Shown here piece after piece: positions 14,165-26,462 of a DNA stretch of 64,000 nt; the first letter of the stretch is position 1, and every line of letters starts with the position of its first letter. The stretch lies in assembly GCA_024760905.1 (NCBI GenBank), contig CM045734.1, forward strand, positions 35,806,064-35,870,063. Direction: 5' to 3'. The DNA comes from Plotosus lineatus (taxonomy: Eukaryota; Chordata; Actinopteri; Siluriformes; Plotosidae). The notes below the pieces were generated by a model. It was not told the DNA's origin, searched no databases, and saw nothing but the letters and a program-made list of their open reading frames with translations. Made by a program: the position numbers and the translations under genes.

Positions 14165-14335
14165 ATTTGCAGCATTTGCCAGACACTCTTATCCAGAGCA
14201 ACTTACTTTAATACAACTTGAGCAATTGAGAGTTAAGGGCCTTGCTCAAGGGCTCGACAGTGGGGACAGCGGGCATTGCATTGCCAACCTTCAGATTTGT
14301 AACCGATCGCATTAACCACTGAGCCACCACTATTT
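14165..14335 (-). mobile_element. Family D dispersed teleost repeat
   Basis: Contains ACATTTGCAGCATTTG at one end, the AAGGGCCTTGCTCAAGGGC block and an inverse tRNA-like end (AACCACTGAGCCACCAC). I know this pattern as a common teleost SINE-like repeat but cannot assign a published family with certainty. Confidence 0.7.
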
Positions 14336-14499
14336 TGGAAATATAGCCAATAAATGTTAGAATTTGATGCCTGCAGCACACTGCAACAGTTCAACAGTTA
14401 AGGCAGATTTGATATAGGATTGAACATTTTACAGAATATTGAGCAAACTGTCACAAAAAAACAAAAATATTCAGGAATTCTGACACAACTCAACCTGTA

Positions 14500-15047
14500 A
14501 AGGGCAAGCTCGAAACCACTGTTGGATATGAGTGTGACCTTTAAACCCCGAGGCTTCATTGCTCAAGAGACTGTCGCGCTACTGTGATAAACATAGCTAC
14601 ATAACCTTGGGAGTACTTTGAAAGAAAATCGTCACTTAACGCAGCCCGCTGCGACATCCAGAAATGCGGCTTAAAATCCGTGCAATCAATTTTATGCAGA
14701 GCCACCACAAAGTTGTCTGGACTACACTTCATCTCAGATGGACTGGAAAATAGTGGAATTGTATACCGTCATCAGACAAATCTACATTTTCATTGAAGTG
14801 ACCATCCAGATTATGATCAGTAAAAAGTGCAAAAACCACCATTTTTGATTGTATCGAGGTCCAGTGGAACAACATGGAACAATTGCTTGAGCGTGAATGT
14901 ACCATGAATGCAGAGACATATATTGGAATATTAAAAAGACATACACTGTTATCAAAGCAATAGTTTTTCCTCTTTGATATTCATGTTAGTTCAGTAAGAC
15001 AATGAACTAATCCCAGATAAAAAAGTATTTACTCAATCCCATTGTCC
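14500..15047 (+). mobile_element. Tc1-like transposase remnant, heavily decayed
   Basis: Translation contains MSVTFKPRGFIAQET, then scattered pieces of a Tc1-like transposase in several frames, for example a DYTSSQMDWK segment and a final FSKTMN that corresponds to the FQQDNAKPH motif. It stops at the hAT element at 15,056, which may have inserted into it. Confidence 0.6.
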
Positions 15048-15055
15048 TGCTCGCT

Positions 15056-16713
15056 CAGAGGTGGGCACACTACAGCCCGCGGGCCACATCCGGCCTGTTG
15101 TTTTTTTTCAATCCAGCCCGCTGAAGATTGATTGGTACAGAATTCATGTTTGATGTGCATGATTGATTGATTGCATTCATTTCACTTTCACTTGTAATGA
15201 CAGCCTTTCACCACCAGTGACGCGTCAGTTAATTTTGTGGAGCTTGAGCCACTTCCTGTTATCACTCTTCTACTGCACAGAGCCCATCTGCAGCAATGTC
15301 AGAGAAAAGAAAAAGCTGACCGTGAATGATGGTTGGTTCATGAGGAATAGACACCTAAGTACTTTTTTAATGAAGTATGCTCAAAGGCTGTATGTCTTAT
15401 TTGCCAAGAAACCATTTTGGTTTTAAAAGAATACAACATCAGCCGCCACTTTTCCACCAAGCATGCTAATTACACCAGCATCCTGTCACCGCACGAACGT
15501 ACGGCTACTGCTGATAGGTTGGTCGCAAGCTTGCAGGCTCAGCAAAACACCTTCATCTGAGAAACCTCCATCGAAGAACCAAGCACAAGGATATATGCAT
15601 CATTCCCAGGAAGCACTGTGTAAATTTGTGGTGCAGCTCGACCACGTAGTGAAGCCAGTTGTGAAACTCATTAAGTTTATTCGCGTGACGGGACTTCACC
15701 ATCATCAGTTTATTCATTTTCTTGAAGAATCTGACGCTGATCACAGGGACATACCTTACATTTTAATGTCTGCTGGTTCAGTTTGGGGAAAGTATGTCAG
15801 CAAGTGTGGAGCTCAAACAGGAGATTATTTCATTTTTGGAGCTCCTTGAGAACATTGAGAAGTTTCTTGAGCCTTGTTTCAAGACAAAGATTGGCTTTGT
15901 GATTTTGCTTTTGCTGGACAAACTGACCAACATGAGCGAGCTGAATGTGAAGCTACAAGGAAAAACAGTTTGTGCATGAAATGCAAGGAAACTTCAGAGC
16001 CTTCAAAACCAGGCTAGTTTTATTTTCAAAGCAAATATCAGACAAGTCATTTGCTCATTCCCCCCACACTGGCCATGTTAAAAGAGACCCCATAACATGT
16101 GAAAAAAAAAATCCAGGAAAGCACTGGACGGCCTGCATGAAGAATTCTGCCGTCGGTTTTGTGATTTTGGAGAAATTCACAGGGCACTTCAGCTGGGGTC
16201 AAGTCCTTCTCACAAGACCCTGAAACGGTACCACAGGAGTTTCAGTTGGAACTGATTGATCTCCAATGTGACATGATGTTAAAGGAGAAGTTCAATGCCC
16301 TTAAACTGGATGAGTGTTATGCTTCATTAAGTGCAGCCAAATTTCTAAACATGCAGAAGATGGCACAGAGGATGCTGGTGTTGTTTGGCTCGACATATGT
16401 GTGTGAATAGACTTTTAGTGTAATGAACACCAGCAAAGCACCCCACAGATCCCAACTGAGTGATGAACACCTCAAATCTGATCTGAGAACCACAACAGAA
16501 TTACCACCAGACTTCAATGCACTGGCAAAAATGGGTGATCAACAACACTGTTCCCACTAAAAGGTATGCGAATATTTTAATGTTTTTATTTTGTTTATGT
16601 TTGATATGTACTGTTAAAAAAATGCATTTTTTATCTTATCTTGCTGACCTGGCCTGTTTGTCAAAGTTTAATAGTCAATGTGGCCCCCGAGCCAAACTAA
16701 TTTCCCACTCTTG
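15056..16713 (+). mobile_element. hAT transposon (GTF2IRD2/ZBED-like transposase), degenerate
   Basis: Inverted termini CAGAGGTGGGCACA at the left and, read inwards from the right end, CAAGAGTGGGAAA are flanked by 8-bp target duplications TGCTCGCT (15,048-15,055) and TGCTAGCT (16,714-16,721), one mismatch. Inside, translation matches hAT transposases of the type captured in GTF2IRD2: EKKKLTVNDGWF near 15,303, LELIDLQCDMMLKEKFNALK near 16,249 and the dimerisation-domain region KMAQRMLVLFGSTYVCE near 16,356. Many stops and frame changes remove function. Length 1,658 bp. Confidence 0.9.
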
Positions 16714-16721
16714 TGCTAGCT

Positions 16722-17717
16722 GCTGACGTCTTTTCTATGCATCACTTCGCTTAGATATAATGTCAAGATGTCAGAATGTAAGAACTAGCAACTGTTATTG
16801 CAAAATGTTCTGGTGTACATTTTACTGATCCCATGAAGTCCAGAACAATCTCAGTTATTACTACTAATTTTGACATGCCATAAAAAGTGGGACATTACAA
16901 TAATCTGTTCTATATTGTGTGATGGTGTGTTGGTTGTTCTATTCACTGAGACATAAACACAAGGGATAATGGAAACCCCCCCAAATTTATTCACTTAATA
17001 AAAGCACTTTGCACCTGTTTTCCAAAACATATGCGCAAATTATAACACTGAAATAAAAGTTAAACAAAGGAAACATTAGTAAATCTGCCCTATAATCATT
17101 ACTTAATAGGTGCAGATGGTGTTCTGACCATGAGACTGGAGCCAATAAGTTATTATGTTCCCTGGAGGCAAAATTCATTACTGTGAAAAATGCTTGTGAA
17201 TAATATAATCAGTCCTTTTATTCATCTATTCTCTGACCTTTTGAATGAAAACAAAAAAGGCTAATATTTAATCTGAGTAATTTCCTAAATTCCCAGTCAA
17301 ATGAAAATGTTTGTATGTTTTGTCAAGGTTATCAGGCACAAAAAAGCCAGGTGCTGACATAACTATTGCTTGGCTTTGCATGTCAAAAGCTGGATTATTT
17401 CAGAAAAATTTGGTGATATTTATTGTAATCATCCCAAATATTTATCTTTTAGACTTGAACAGCATGTGATACCCCACCATGAATTTTCTTACTCTTTTTC
17501 CTCATTGCTCTATTTGCTTTAAAGTGCTGCTTTAATTGCATCTTCATATAACATTCTCACAATCTCCTGTGTTTGCGTATGAAGCGTACAGTGATGAGTA
17601 TGCTGTTCCTTTTATAAATTATATTTGTATATACATCACAAATCACTGTTTATAAGAATGACTTTGAAGTAGATTTTATGATTCAGTAAGCTCTTCTTTC
17701 TGTTGTAAATTCAACAC
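16722..17717 (+). other. Intergenic, no recognised element
   Basis: AT-rich; no gene or repeat family recognised. Confidence 0.5.
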
Positions 17718-18061
17718 ATGGTGGCGTAGCGGTTAGCATTTCCACCTCAAAGCAAGAAGGTCCTGGGTTTGATTACCAGCTTGAGCACTTCTGTGTGGAC
17801 TTTGCATGTTCTTTCCATGTTTGTGCGGGTTTCCGCTGGGTATCGTGGATTCCTACCACAGTCCAAAAACATGTACAGTAGATTAATTGGCTGTCCCAAA
17901 TTACCCTTCGGTCTGAGTGTAAATGGTTGAGTGAGTGTTGGACCTGCCACGGTCTGGCGAGCTGTCCAGGGAGTACTTTGTCCTTTCTCCGAGTCAGCTG
18001 AGATGGGCGCTAGCCTCTCTGTGACCCAAATTAGGATTAAGTGGTTCTGAAAACGAATGAC
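17718..18061 (+). mobile_element. Family A repeat, full length
   Basis: GGCGTAGCGGTTAGCATT head with B-box-like GGGTTTGATTACC, CCAAAAACATGTACAG block, and a GAAAACGAATGA end. Confidence 0.85.
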
Positions 18062-18224
18062 CCGGTGCACCAAATTCACCATTGTGCCTGAGGCACCAGG
18101 AAAATCAAAGAAGAGTGTGCCTTTAATTTAGTGCAGGATTGAACAAACACATTATATTATGTGTGATTATTATTATTTTTAATATAATATTGACTGTATT
18201 AATCCCGTAAAGGAAATTATTTCT

Positions 18225-18480
18225 TCTGCATTTAATCCATCTAAAGTGAGTCTACATGCGCACACACACACACACACTCGAAGCAGTGGGCTGCCACACA
18301 CATTGGAGTGCCTGGAGAATAGTTGAGGGTTAGGAACCTTGCTCACCGTAGCAATTTATTTGGAGGAAATGGACTTGGTGCTCACTCCCCTACTGCCACA
18401 TATTTTTCCTGATTGTTCAGGAATTGAACCAGCGGTCCCAAAGCCGCTTCTCCAAGCATTAGGCCTTGGCTTGCAAATAG
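18225..18480 (-). mobile_element. Dispersed repeat fragment, family D-like, diverged
   Basis: The GTTGAGGGTTAGGAACCTTGCTC block and the inverse B-box-like GGAATTGAACC resemble another common teleost repeat; a short CA run lies at 18,259-18,278. Orientation inferred from the B-box-like part. Confidence 0.5.
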
Positions 18481-19317
18481 TGTATATGGCATGTTTGCAG
18501 TGTAATTTGGTCTGAAGTAAGGATGTTTGGGTTAAGACAGTTGGAGAATAGTTTGTTGAAATATGTTTATATGTATGTGAAAAGGGTATGGAGTTTAAAT
18601 GTTCTTTCAAAAGAACTCTCATACTCCAGACTTACATCTATGTATGCTATAGTTTCTTCAAATTAAACAAAAAGGCAAGCCAAGGCAAGTTTTTATTTCA
18701 CAACACATACTTAAAGAATATGTCCCCGACTCGCTACTACATGGAGAAGCAAACTCACTAGAGACTAATTTAAATGATGCCCCATTACTTTCAGTACTCT
18801 ATAATGGAGTATGTTGAAAAAAAATTCAAATGCTGTATTATATTCAGGAAGAAAGCCAGTTTCTGAGAAATGGGTTAATTACTCAAAAAATATATTGTAT
18901 GCATATGGATACTGATATAATTACAAACCCAGAGAACCAGTGTTATTAGATTTTATTTTGGTTATCTCACCTTATTCTTCCCATCCCCCCTCTCTTCCAA
19001 CCTATGGTATGAGCATATATACCTCTGCAGCAGCCCCAGAGCAACACCTCACCTATGACTGATAATGGCTTTCAGAAAGCTGAGCATCTGCTCTATGCTA
19101 TTTTTACCCCTTATTTCCTGGTTCAACTCTGGATTGGGAGATGTGCTGGGGGGTAAAACAAATTGTAAATGCTCACAATACTTAACCAGCTGCTGAAGAA
19201 TTTCGTGCTTAACACTGCTGGAATCATTCAGACCTTTCTGCACAAAAAATAAAAACCCCTGAAAATGCTATATAAACCCAATAATGTATTTATTTATTTA
19301 AATTATGTAATTTAAAA
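18481..19317 (+). other. Intergenic, no recognised element
   Basis: AT-rich; no gene or repeat family recognised. Confidence 0.5.
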
Positions 19318-19477
19318 GTCAAATAATGACACTGTCATCTCAGAGCTCTGGGATCTATTGTTCCAGCCTAAGCTCACATTATTGTTTGGGTGGGGTTTCT
19401 ATGCATTCTTCATGGGTTCCCTCCAGGTTCTCCCAGTTCCTCCCATGATAAAGTTGTTTTTCTTTATGAATGAGTAA

Positions 19478-19513
<36 letters not shown>

Positions 19514-19515
19514 AC
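19318..19515 (+). mobile_element. Diverged A-like repeat fragment with (TG)n
   Basis: CATGGGTTCCCTCCAGGTTCTCC and a later GAATGAGTAAATGTG match the middle of the A-like teleost repeats. A TG run follows at 19,480-19,512. Confidence 0.5.
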
Positions 19516-19539
19516 GCGTGATTTAGAAGGTAATCAGTG

Positions 19540-20930
19540 GAAAGCATGAAGTTCAAGAATAGTCATTGCGTGCAGCTGGATAGTGGAAAAAGGCAAGCTC
19601 ATCATATTATTATGGACAAGCATTTATGGCAAGCTGTGAGGAAAAGAAGTTCTTTATGGCTTACAGCAATCCTTGAATGAAATTATCAGTGATGAACCAT
19701 TTGTCATACTTGGATACTTCAATGCCTGAGGATGAGCAACACAATCATTAAACAACCAGCGGACGAGAGTGAGCGGTCTTCATGATGTAAAGGAATGAGC
19801 TCATAGATTTCCCATCAATTAATCAAGCAACAGTTATACTCACTATGTGACTGTTGGTCAGAGACATAACAAAATGTGTCTTGATGCTGCTGTAATGAGA
19901 GGAGCTGAGTACGATACAGATCATCAACTCCTAAAAGCAAAGATAAAGGCACACAACAACAACTTTAGCCACATGCTAAGACAGAAGGGAAGAAAGTATT
20001 GCACTGGTTACTGATGCATGGACAATGAAAGACACCCCCCAAAAATTAGACTGTCGGAAGAGTATTTCAGAGAAAGTTATACAAAGAACAAATCCAGAAA
20101 ATCGGGAAGAATACTTTGAATATATTTTGAAGGATTCAACAGAAAAAGTGGTAAAACCTGAGAATAAGAAACAGCCTGAGTGATACAGAGAGAGTGATGC
20201 AGTCTTGGAAAATGATGAGAAGGACAAATTGACAATATGTGAAATGGTTACTGAGGGGCGGAGAAGAAGAATGGATTATCTTTGATAAAGCAAAACCTAA
20301 TGACAGATGCATTGTCCAGATGAAAAACAAATGGTTTAGTTAGAAAGCAGAGGAAGTTCAGCATAAAAGATTTAGAGGAAAGAGAGCATGGGGTGCATTA
20401 GAGAGATTCAATATTGCAGAAGAGGACTGGCCCTATGGGATATATAACTATAAAGGATGAGAATGGAGCACCTTGCACAAGCATAGAGTACTAAGAATCA
20501 AGATGGAGAAATGACTTCAACCAGGTACTGAATGTGAGAATTGAACAAAGTGAGAGGAAACTAGAATTAAAGAGCTAATAGAACAGAGATGTCAGAACAG
20601 CCAACAATGAAGGAACTGCCAGATGCAGTAAGTAAACTTAAAATCTGAAAGGCTGGCAGAAGGTCTTCTACCAACAATTTTCTACCTGAAATCATGGAGA
20701 CTGGATACAGTAAGTACAGGGGAACTTAGTAGCCGGCTACAAAAAGCCTATAATTGAGTACCCAGAGAAACTATGTGGAAGACGATTACCAACATAGACC
20801 TGGAACACTCATCAGGATTATGAAAGTCTTTCACAATCACATGAGTAAGCACTTAGATAATCTTAAATGTGAGACATTACAAAACAAAAGGATGTTCAAT
20901 GATTCCCCCTCTTTTTAACTTTCTTTGGCA
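19540..20930 (+). mobile_element. Decayed non-LTR retrotransposon (endonuclease end to RT start)
   Basis: Translation pieces follow LINE order. Near 19,850-19,950 is an endonuclease-like end (CLDAAVMRGAEYDTDHQLL, equivalent to the conserved SDH motif region). Near 20,590-20,700 is an RT N-terminal segment (PTMKELPDAVSKLK then LPEIME, equivalent to the KAxGPDGIPxEI region). Many stops and short gaps. Clade not assigned. Confidence 0.6.
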
Positions 20931-20965
20931 GTTTGGATAAGCAGAAATGGAAGAAGAGAAAATAT

Positions 20966-21120
20966 ATGGATAAAAATAAAGATAAAGAGATCTTTATTGT
21001 CAACTGTTCCATGAACAATGAAAAGCAGTTTAGTACATTTTTGCCTTTTTGTTTAGCAGCAATTATAAAAAGAAAGTATGCGAGAGACAACAAACAAACC
21101 ATGCTAAGCTATATATGCAT
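20966..21120 (+). repeat. Dispersed repeat, copy 1 of a pair
   Basis: Shares GATAAAGAGATCTTTATTG and a following TCAACTGTT...CAGTTTA...TTTAGCAGCAATTAT pattern with 26,463-26,590. Possibly the 3' UTR of the neighbouring LINE types. Confidence 0.65.
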
Positions 21121-21239
21121 ATACCTACAGACACAAATATACAGATAGCTACAGTATATGTATACATATAGACACATACATACAGTACATACTATATATG
21201 CTATACACACCTATATAATTTATTTTCACATATTCACCC

Positions 21240-21425
21240 ATTTACAGACTTGTGTGTGTCTATATGATCAGTCTCTGGACAGAGCACATAGATTGACCAA
21301 TCAACTGCCTGAAGACTCTTATCAGTTGTTTGAATGAGCCAAGTCAGGTGTGCTGCTGCTTGGTTGAAACAAAAACCTGCAGCCACATGGCCCTTTGTGG
21401 CATGAGTTTGACACCCCTGGTCTAA
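21240..21425 (+). mobile_element. Probable hAT-like terminal fragment
   Basis: Ends GGCATGAGTTTGACACCCCTGG, the type of terminus (inverse CAGGGGTGTCAAACTCATG) common to hAT non-autonomous elements. The partner terminus is not seen. Confidence 0.5.
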
Positions 21426-21439
21426 ATAATAATTATTCA

Positions 21440-22530
21440 GTCAGTGTGTGATGTGGTGGTTGTGTTGTTGGTGTGGTTAGACGTTTACCAGCATGTGTCA
21501 TGTACCTTTTTTTCCAGATGGGGAGGGTAGAAAAGGGGGTGTCCAGGATGTGTGCGGTCCTTGCTAATTCCACTGACTCTCCTCTGAAGTATGCAAGTCT
21601 AAATGTCACTGAGGGAAGGTAGTGCACTTCAAATTACGCGCTGTGCTGTCCTCACCACCTCCCGCAAGGACTTCCTGCCCTCTGCAATACAACTGCTGAT
21701 CCACACAGGTCAGGAGTCTCTCGATGGCGGAGCGGTAAAAGTTTGTCAGTAGGGGTCAGGGTAGACTGGCTTGTTGGAGCTTCCTGAGTACTTTTGTTGT
21801 GCTTTCCCCACCTGGTGGGAGATGTTTGTGGTCCAGATGAAGTTAGTAGAGACGTGGACTCCAAGAAACTTGAAGCACTCCAATCTCTCTTCTTCCTCGC
21901 CATCAATGTAGAGGGCAGAGCGCTCAGTTAGTTTCAATCCCTGGAAGTCCATTATCATCACCTTGGTTTTTTCCATGTGTTTAGTTCCAGATTGTTTTTT
22001 TGCAACTTTGCCACAGATGCCAGACCTCCTTCCTGTAAGCAAACATGTTGTTATCTTTAATTAAACATCATGGTGGTGTCATTGGTAATGCAGCCATGAG
22101 GTGGGGCACAAGCCAGTGTTCATCCTCACACCGGTCCCATGCCCGGATAAATGCAGAGGGTTGTGTCAGGAAAGGCATCCAACGTAAAACATGTGCCAAA
22201 ATTTGATATGAGAATCATAAAAACGAATGTCATGGCAGTGTCATCGGTGAATTTGACAATAGTGTTACCGGTGTGAGTGGGGGAACAGTTATGTGTGAAG
22301 AGGGAGAAGAGGAGGGGGCTAAGAATACACCTCTGTGGGGTTCCGGTGTTCAGGATGAGAGTGGAGGAAATGTGTTCTCCTATCTTAATGTTCTGAAGTC
22401 TGTTACTGAGAAAAACCAGTATCCGGGTGCACAGTGAGCTCCCTAGGCCCAGATTTCCCAACTTCTGAACCAGTTTATGGAGAATGTGAGTGTGTTTCTG
22501 ACCAAAATGTTTAGAAACTTGTTTGGACAT
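21440..22530 (-). mobile_element. Decayed LINE of the CR1/L2/Rex1 group
   Basis: Minus strand, 5' to 3': a reverse transcriptase segment NTGTPQRCILSPLLFSLFT followed by TNIVKF-like sequence and the active-site motif as FTDD (consensus FADD); then KTKVMIMDF and LECFKFLGVHVSTN; then a C-terminal part with WTTNISHQVGKAQQ. Stops and frame changes throughout. It is interrupted by the short element at 22,087-22,220. Confidence 0.75.
22087..22220 (+). mobile_element. Short element like the RTE 5' UTR, inserted in a LINE
   Basis: Contains GCAGCCATGAGGTGGGGCAC, CCGGATAAATGCAGAGGG and TGTCAGGAAAGGCATCCAACG, closely matching 40,675-40,800 (directly upstream of an RTE ORF start). Flanking CATGGTGGTGTCATTGGT and CATGGCAGTGTCATCGGT (22,069 and 22,229 regions) look like a target duplication of about 18 bp. 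Confidence 0.7.
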
Positions 22531-22638
22531 TTTACCAGAAATGCTGAAATTGCAATGAATTCACAGGTATAATAAGAGATTCATTGGATTGAATGTGAGT
22601 TTTACATAGACTAAGGTGATGACTGTTGGTCAAGACAG

Positions 22639-22969
22639 TTCAGGTCATTTTCTGTAACCGCTTCATCCTAATTAGGGTCGCGGGGAGGCTGGTGCCCATT
22701 CCAGGCGAGGGCAGAGTCCACCCTGGACAGCTCGCCAGGCCATCGCAGGGCAGAAACACGCCGACAGCTTTTCAGCCTACTCTTGTCAAAAGTCAGCAAT
22801 GGTTCTTTTACATGCATCACACCATAGACAGTGAGAGACATGGCCGGCCTTTGATAACCCAGTTAGCTGAACTGGGGGGACAGTGACAACCTTGTGGAGA
22901 GTGGGACTCGAACCCCCAACCTTTGGATCAGCAATCCAGCACCCTATACCACTAGACCACCACTGCCCT
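22639..22969 (-). mobile_element. Chimeric SINE: family B head and core with family A tail, full length
   Basis: Minus strand: tRNA-like head (B-box GGGTTCGAGTCC), family B core, then a switch near 22,750 to the family A 3' part ending in GGTTACAGAAAATGA. A perfect 11-bp duplication GGTCAAGACAG at 22,628-22,638 and 22,970-22,980 brackets the whole, showing that the chimera moved as one SINE. Confidence 0.92.
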
Positions 22970-23269
22970 GGTCAAGACAGAGGGAGATCAAATACCACTG
23001 TGTTAGTTTAGAGAAAGTTGAAAATATGAATCAGTTGTAGCCTCGTCTGGCAGGATGGATGCTAATATTAATAGAATTACTCAAGCATCCAAAGCCTTTG
23101 GAGCTTTGAAGCAAGCTGTGCTCCAAGATCATCATCTTATAACTTATACAAAACAGCTTGTTTCCAATTAATGTATTCTCAGTATATGGATCCAAAGTAC
23201 TGATTGCTATTTGTAAAGACCTGAATAAATCTGATACCTTTAATAATAGACGCATATCACCTCCAGCAT

Positions 23270-23426
23270 AACCAGGACACAACAGTGGTTCCAAAGATTC
23301 AAATCTGAGATCTCTGGAGGGACTCTGAGACTATGGCTGTGAAAGAATGAGATAGACTAACATGTGCTGCGATACCTGACCATCATCTCCAAGAACTAAC
23401 CTTCACAGCAGTTTCAAAGAAGGATG

Positions 23427-23461
<35 letters not shown>

Positions 23462-23720
23462 GGACTGGAGTTCAATGCTGGTATGCTGCAGCTTTCAACC
23501 AGTTTTCCAAGGATAAGCTTCATTATATTGGATGCCTTTATATGCTGTAGTTTTACAATTCCCCCTTTACTGGACCTAAGGGGCATAAAACATGTTCCAG
23601 CATGATAATGCCACGATGCACAAGGCAAGGTCCATATAGACATGGTTTGCCGAGGTTAAAATAAAAGATCACAAGTAGCTTCTGACTGACATCAACTCCA
23701 TTAAACATTTTTTATATGAT
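23270..23720 (+). mobile_element. Tc1-like remnants
   Basis: A match to a Tc1-like transposase at about 23,590-23,660: CFQHDNATMHKA-like translation (equivalent to FQQDNAPVHKA) before a WF segment. An upstream stretch near 23,280-23,430 may belong to the same element; a TG tract (23,430-23,457) and unrelated bases split it. Confidence 0.55.
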
Positions 23721-24003
23721 ATAGAGCTCTGCAGTTTTTTTTTTTTTTATACGATATAGCATGCTGCATCATTACATTCTTCTCACCCATAAAATAATGC
23801 TCTTCTGGCTGGTTTAGTCATAGCCTTGTTCCACTTGTTATGGTGAAAAGCCTTCCCAGAACAACCAAGTTAATTATTCAAGGACATATGGGTGTGAGGG
23901 TCAGGCACTGACACCACTTTGTTTTTGGGGTGCTGCATCATGACTAACCATGTGGTCTGATTCCAAGTTTGCAAAAAAATGGCTTTGAGAAGAAGAGAAT
24001 ATT

Positions 24004-24325
24004 GGCACAGTGGCGCAGTGGTTACATTCGCCTCACAGCAAGGTGGCTCGGGGTTTGATTCCCATGCTTGGAGTGTCTTCTGTGTGGAATTTGCATGTTC
24101 TCCTCAGGCTTGTTTGGGTTTACTCTGGGTGCACTGGTTTCCTCCCACAGTCCAAAATCATGCACAGTAGGCTGATTGGCAGCTTCAACTTGCCCCTGGG
24201 TGTGAAAGTGAGTGTGAATACCTGTATGTGTGTTGGCTCTGGAGTTGGATGCTCAGGGTATACTACGTCTTCGCATATAGTCAGCTGAGATGGGCGCCAG
24301 CTTCTTTACGAGTCTAATTTCAGTG
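24004..24325 (+). mobile_element. Family A repeat
   Basis: GGCACAGTGGCGCAGTGGTT head, CCTCCCACAGTCC and ATGCACAGTAGGCTGATTGG blocks, GCTGAGATGGGCGCCAGC near the end. The terminal GAAT tail is lost. Confidence 0.85.
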
Positions 24326-24329
24326 CGAT

Positions 24330-25960
24330 CTATTATATATGTGATAAATAAAGTCTTCTTTTTCATTTGGTCATATACGTAACATGTCAGTATTTTGGTA
24401 TGACAAATGTCTGCTGTTAACTCTGTAATGTAACAGCAGCTTCGATGTTAAATTTAGCTGAGAGATTTCAATTACACCCCTGAAGTTATAAAGAGCATTT
24501 TGTAGTGAAAGCCTACATTAATTGTCACTACTTGCATCACATATCCTGCTACTGATTCAGTTCTCAAAGCTGTAGGCTGACTTTGATTGACATCAGTATA
24601 AAACCCAAGTTAGACTTTTTCAAATTTTAATAAATGACAGTGTATTGTGGCCAGGCTGTGAAACAACGTGAGTTATGCACTTTAAAGCCCTGTCAGTTTA
24701 TCAGATATTCTGTTTTATTCTGTTTCTGTGTCAACTGTAGCTGAACCAAATTAGTTGATCCTTTCTTTCATCTAATATTCACTGATGTATGTTGATCTCC
24801 AAGGTCTCTGTTTTATCAAAAGCTCCATCAGACCACACTGACAAAGCCCGTTTCTGTCTTATTATCTCAGTAAAGCATACAAAACATGAAGTGGTGTAAA
24901 ACCGGAAACATGCGAATGAAATGAGTAATGATGAATGTTTCTCATTTATATGCTGCATGTCTGTGCAGTGTGGGATGTTCTACTTTTACAAGAATCCCGC
25001 TCATCCATTAATTAAACACCAGAATCCCAAGCTTGTGGTCCTCTCATGGTTTTTGTAGAGCCTATTTCAGGATCAGGAATGAAGACATTACTTAGTAACA
25101 AGAAGATGAATTTTAAAGACCTTAAAGTCATTACAAGTCAGACTTCAACAGAACAGTCAACAAAAGTAGAACAAGAGAAGCGACAGTGAATAGAGTATTA
25201 TTCCACTGGCAATTGGAGTCCTAGACTGATTTACAAATCACAGTCACTACAGGAATAGTGATAATGAGGTTCCTTGAATTGGATGCAAATGGTGTAAGAT
25301 GACTAAATCTCAGCAAGCACTCATGTCCCAAACAAGGCGGTTTACGAGCACTGTGTTGCTGTGTAACTCCTGTTTGTGCTTTTGGTGTCCGTACAGCAGC
25401 AGTACACCAGGCTTGATGTATTTCTGAATGTTGCATAAGCACCCTTGTGGCACAGCAACCTCGCAAACACTACAACAGCACAACTGCAACAAGGTGTTAT
25501 AAAAAAAAACCTCTGCACAAGACTATTCTTAACTGATTACCTGAATCATTAAAATTATTAAATAAAAGTGAAATCATAAAAATTTGTTTCTTGGTTTGTT
25601 TGGTGTTGTTTCCCATCTATTTGTCAAGACACAAAGGAATTAGGTATTCACAAATCTAGATGAATTATGTTCATCTAGCTATTAATGGTTTAAAGTGATG
25701 AATGGCTGTGTTTTAATTAGACATAGGAAAGCAATTACCAGCTGTTCAGGGAATGCTTGAGTATTGGAAATGTAGATGAATTATGCAAAACGCTTTACAC
25801 TTATTTGAAGGTCTAAACTGCAAAACCTATACATTGGGGTAGTCCTTGGATTTTTTTTGGTGCATTCTTTAAAAATATATGTTAAAAAATACAGTATATA
25901 TATATATATATATTCTGGGTTGAGGAGGCATGACCATGACAAAGAGGCAAACATATATAT
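24330..25960 (+). other. Intergenic, no recognised element
   Basis: AT-rich, low in repeats, a short TA run near 25,896. The longest stretch between the genes in which I see no mobile element. Confidence 0.5.
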
Positions 25961-25964
25961 ATTC

Positions 25965-25965
<1 letters not shown>

Positions 25966-26013
<48 letters not shown>
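25966..26013 (+). repeat. (GATA)n microsatellite
   Basis: About 12 ATAG units. Confidence 0.98.
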
Positions 26014-26015
<2 letters not shown>

Positions 26016-26462
26016 TTAGCATGTGAAACCTTTTATTTTTCCTCTATCTTTTCTTCTCCCTTGTTCAATTAGGAAGACATGTCTACATGTCTGGATATCA
26101 GCTTAAACTTAAACCTTGGTTGTTCCTGTTTTTCAAAAATATATATTTCTTACTTTTGTATTTTATAATATTATAAGATATGGTTTGCAGCTAAACACAT
26201 AAGTCTTGTTTATCCTCCAACGCTCTTAACCTCAAGGTTTTCAGTGCTGTGGGCTTTTCTCACCAATCAATGCAGCAAACTGTGCGGGATAAAGATAGTT
26301 TCAAAGTCAATACACAGGCCAGATATGAGCAGGGCCTCAAATCAGGGCCTCGAAGCATTGGACAGACTATTCATCTGTGCTTGAGGTAAATTGGGAAGAG
26401 TGAGCATAAGAAGTCAAAGTAGGCATTCAGAGTTCTAAGAGTGTCTGGCGTTGCACGGTGGC

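Noticed and set aside
15463..15849. 128-codon host gene
   Set aside because: It is inside the hAT element and shifted out of the transposase frame in part; no independent gene structure.
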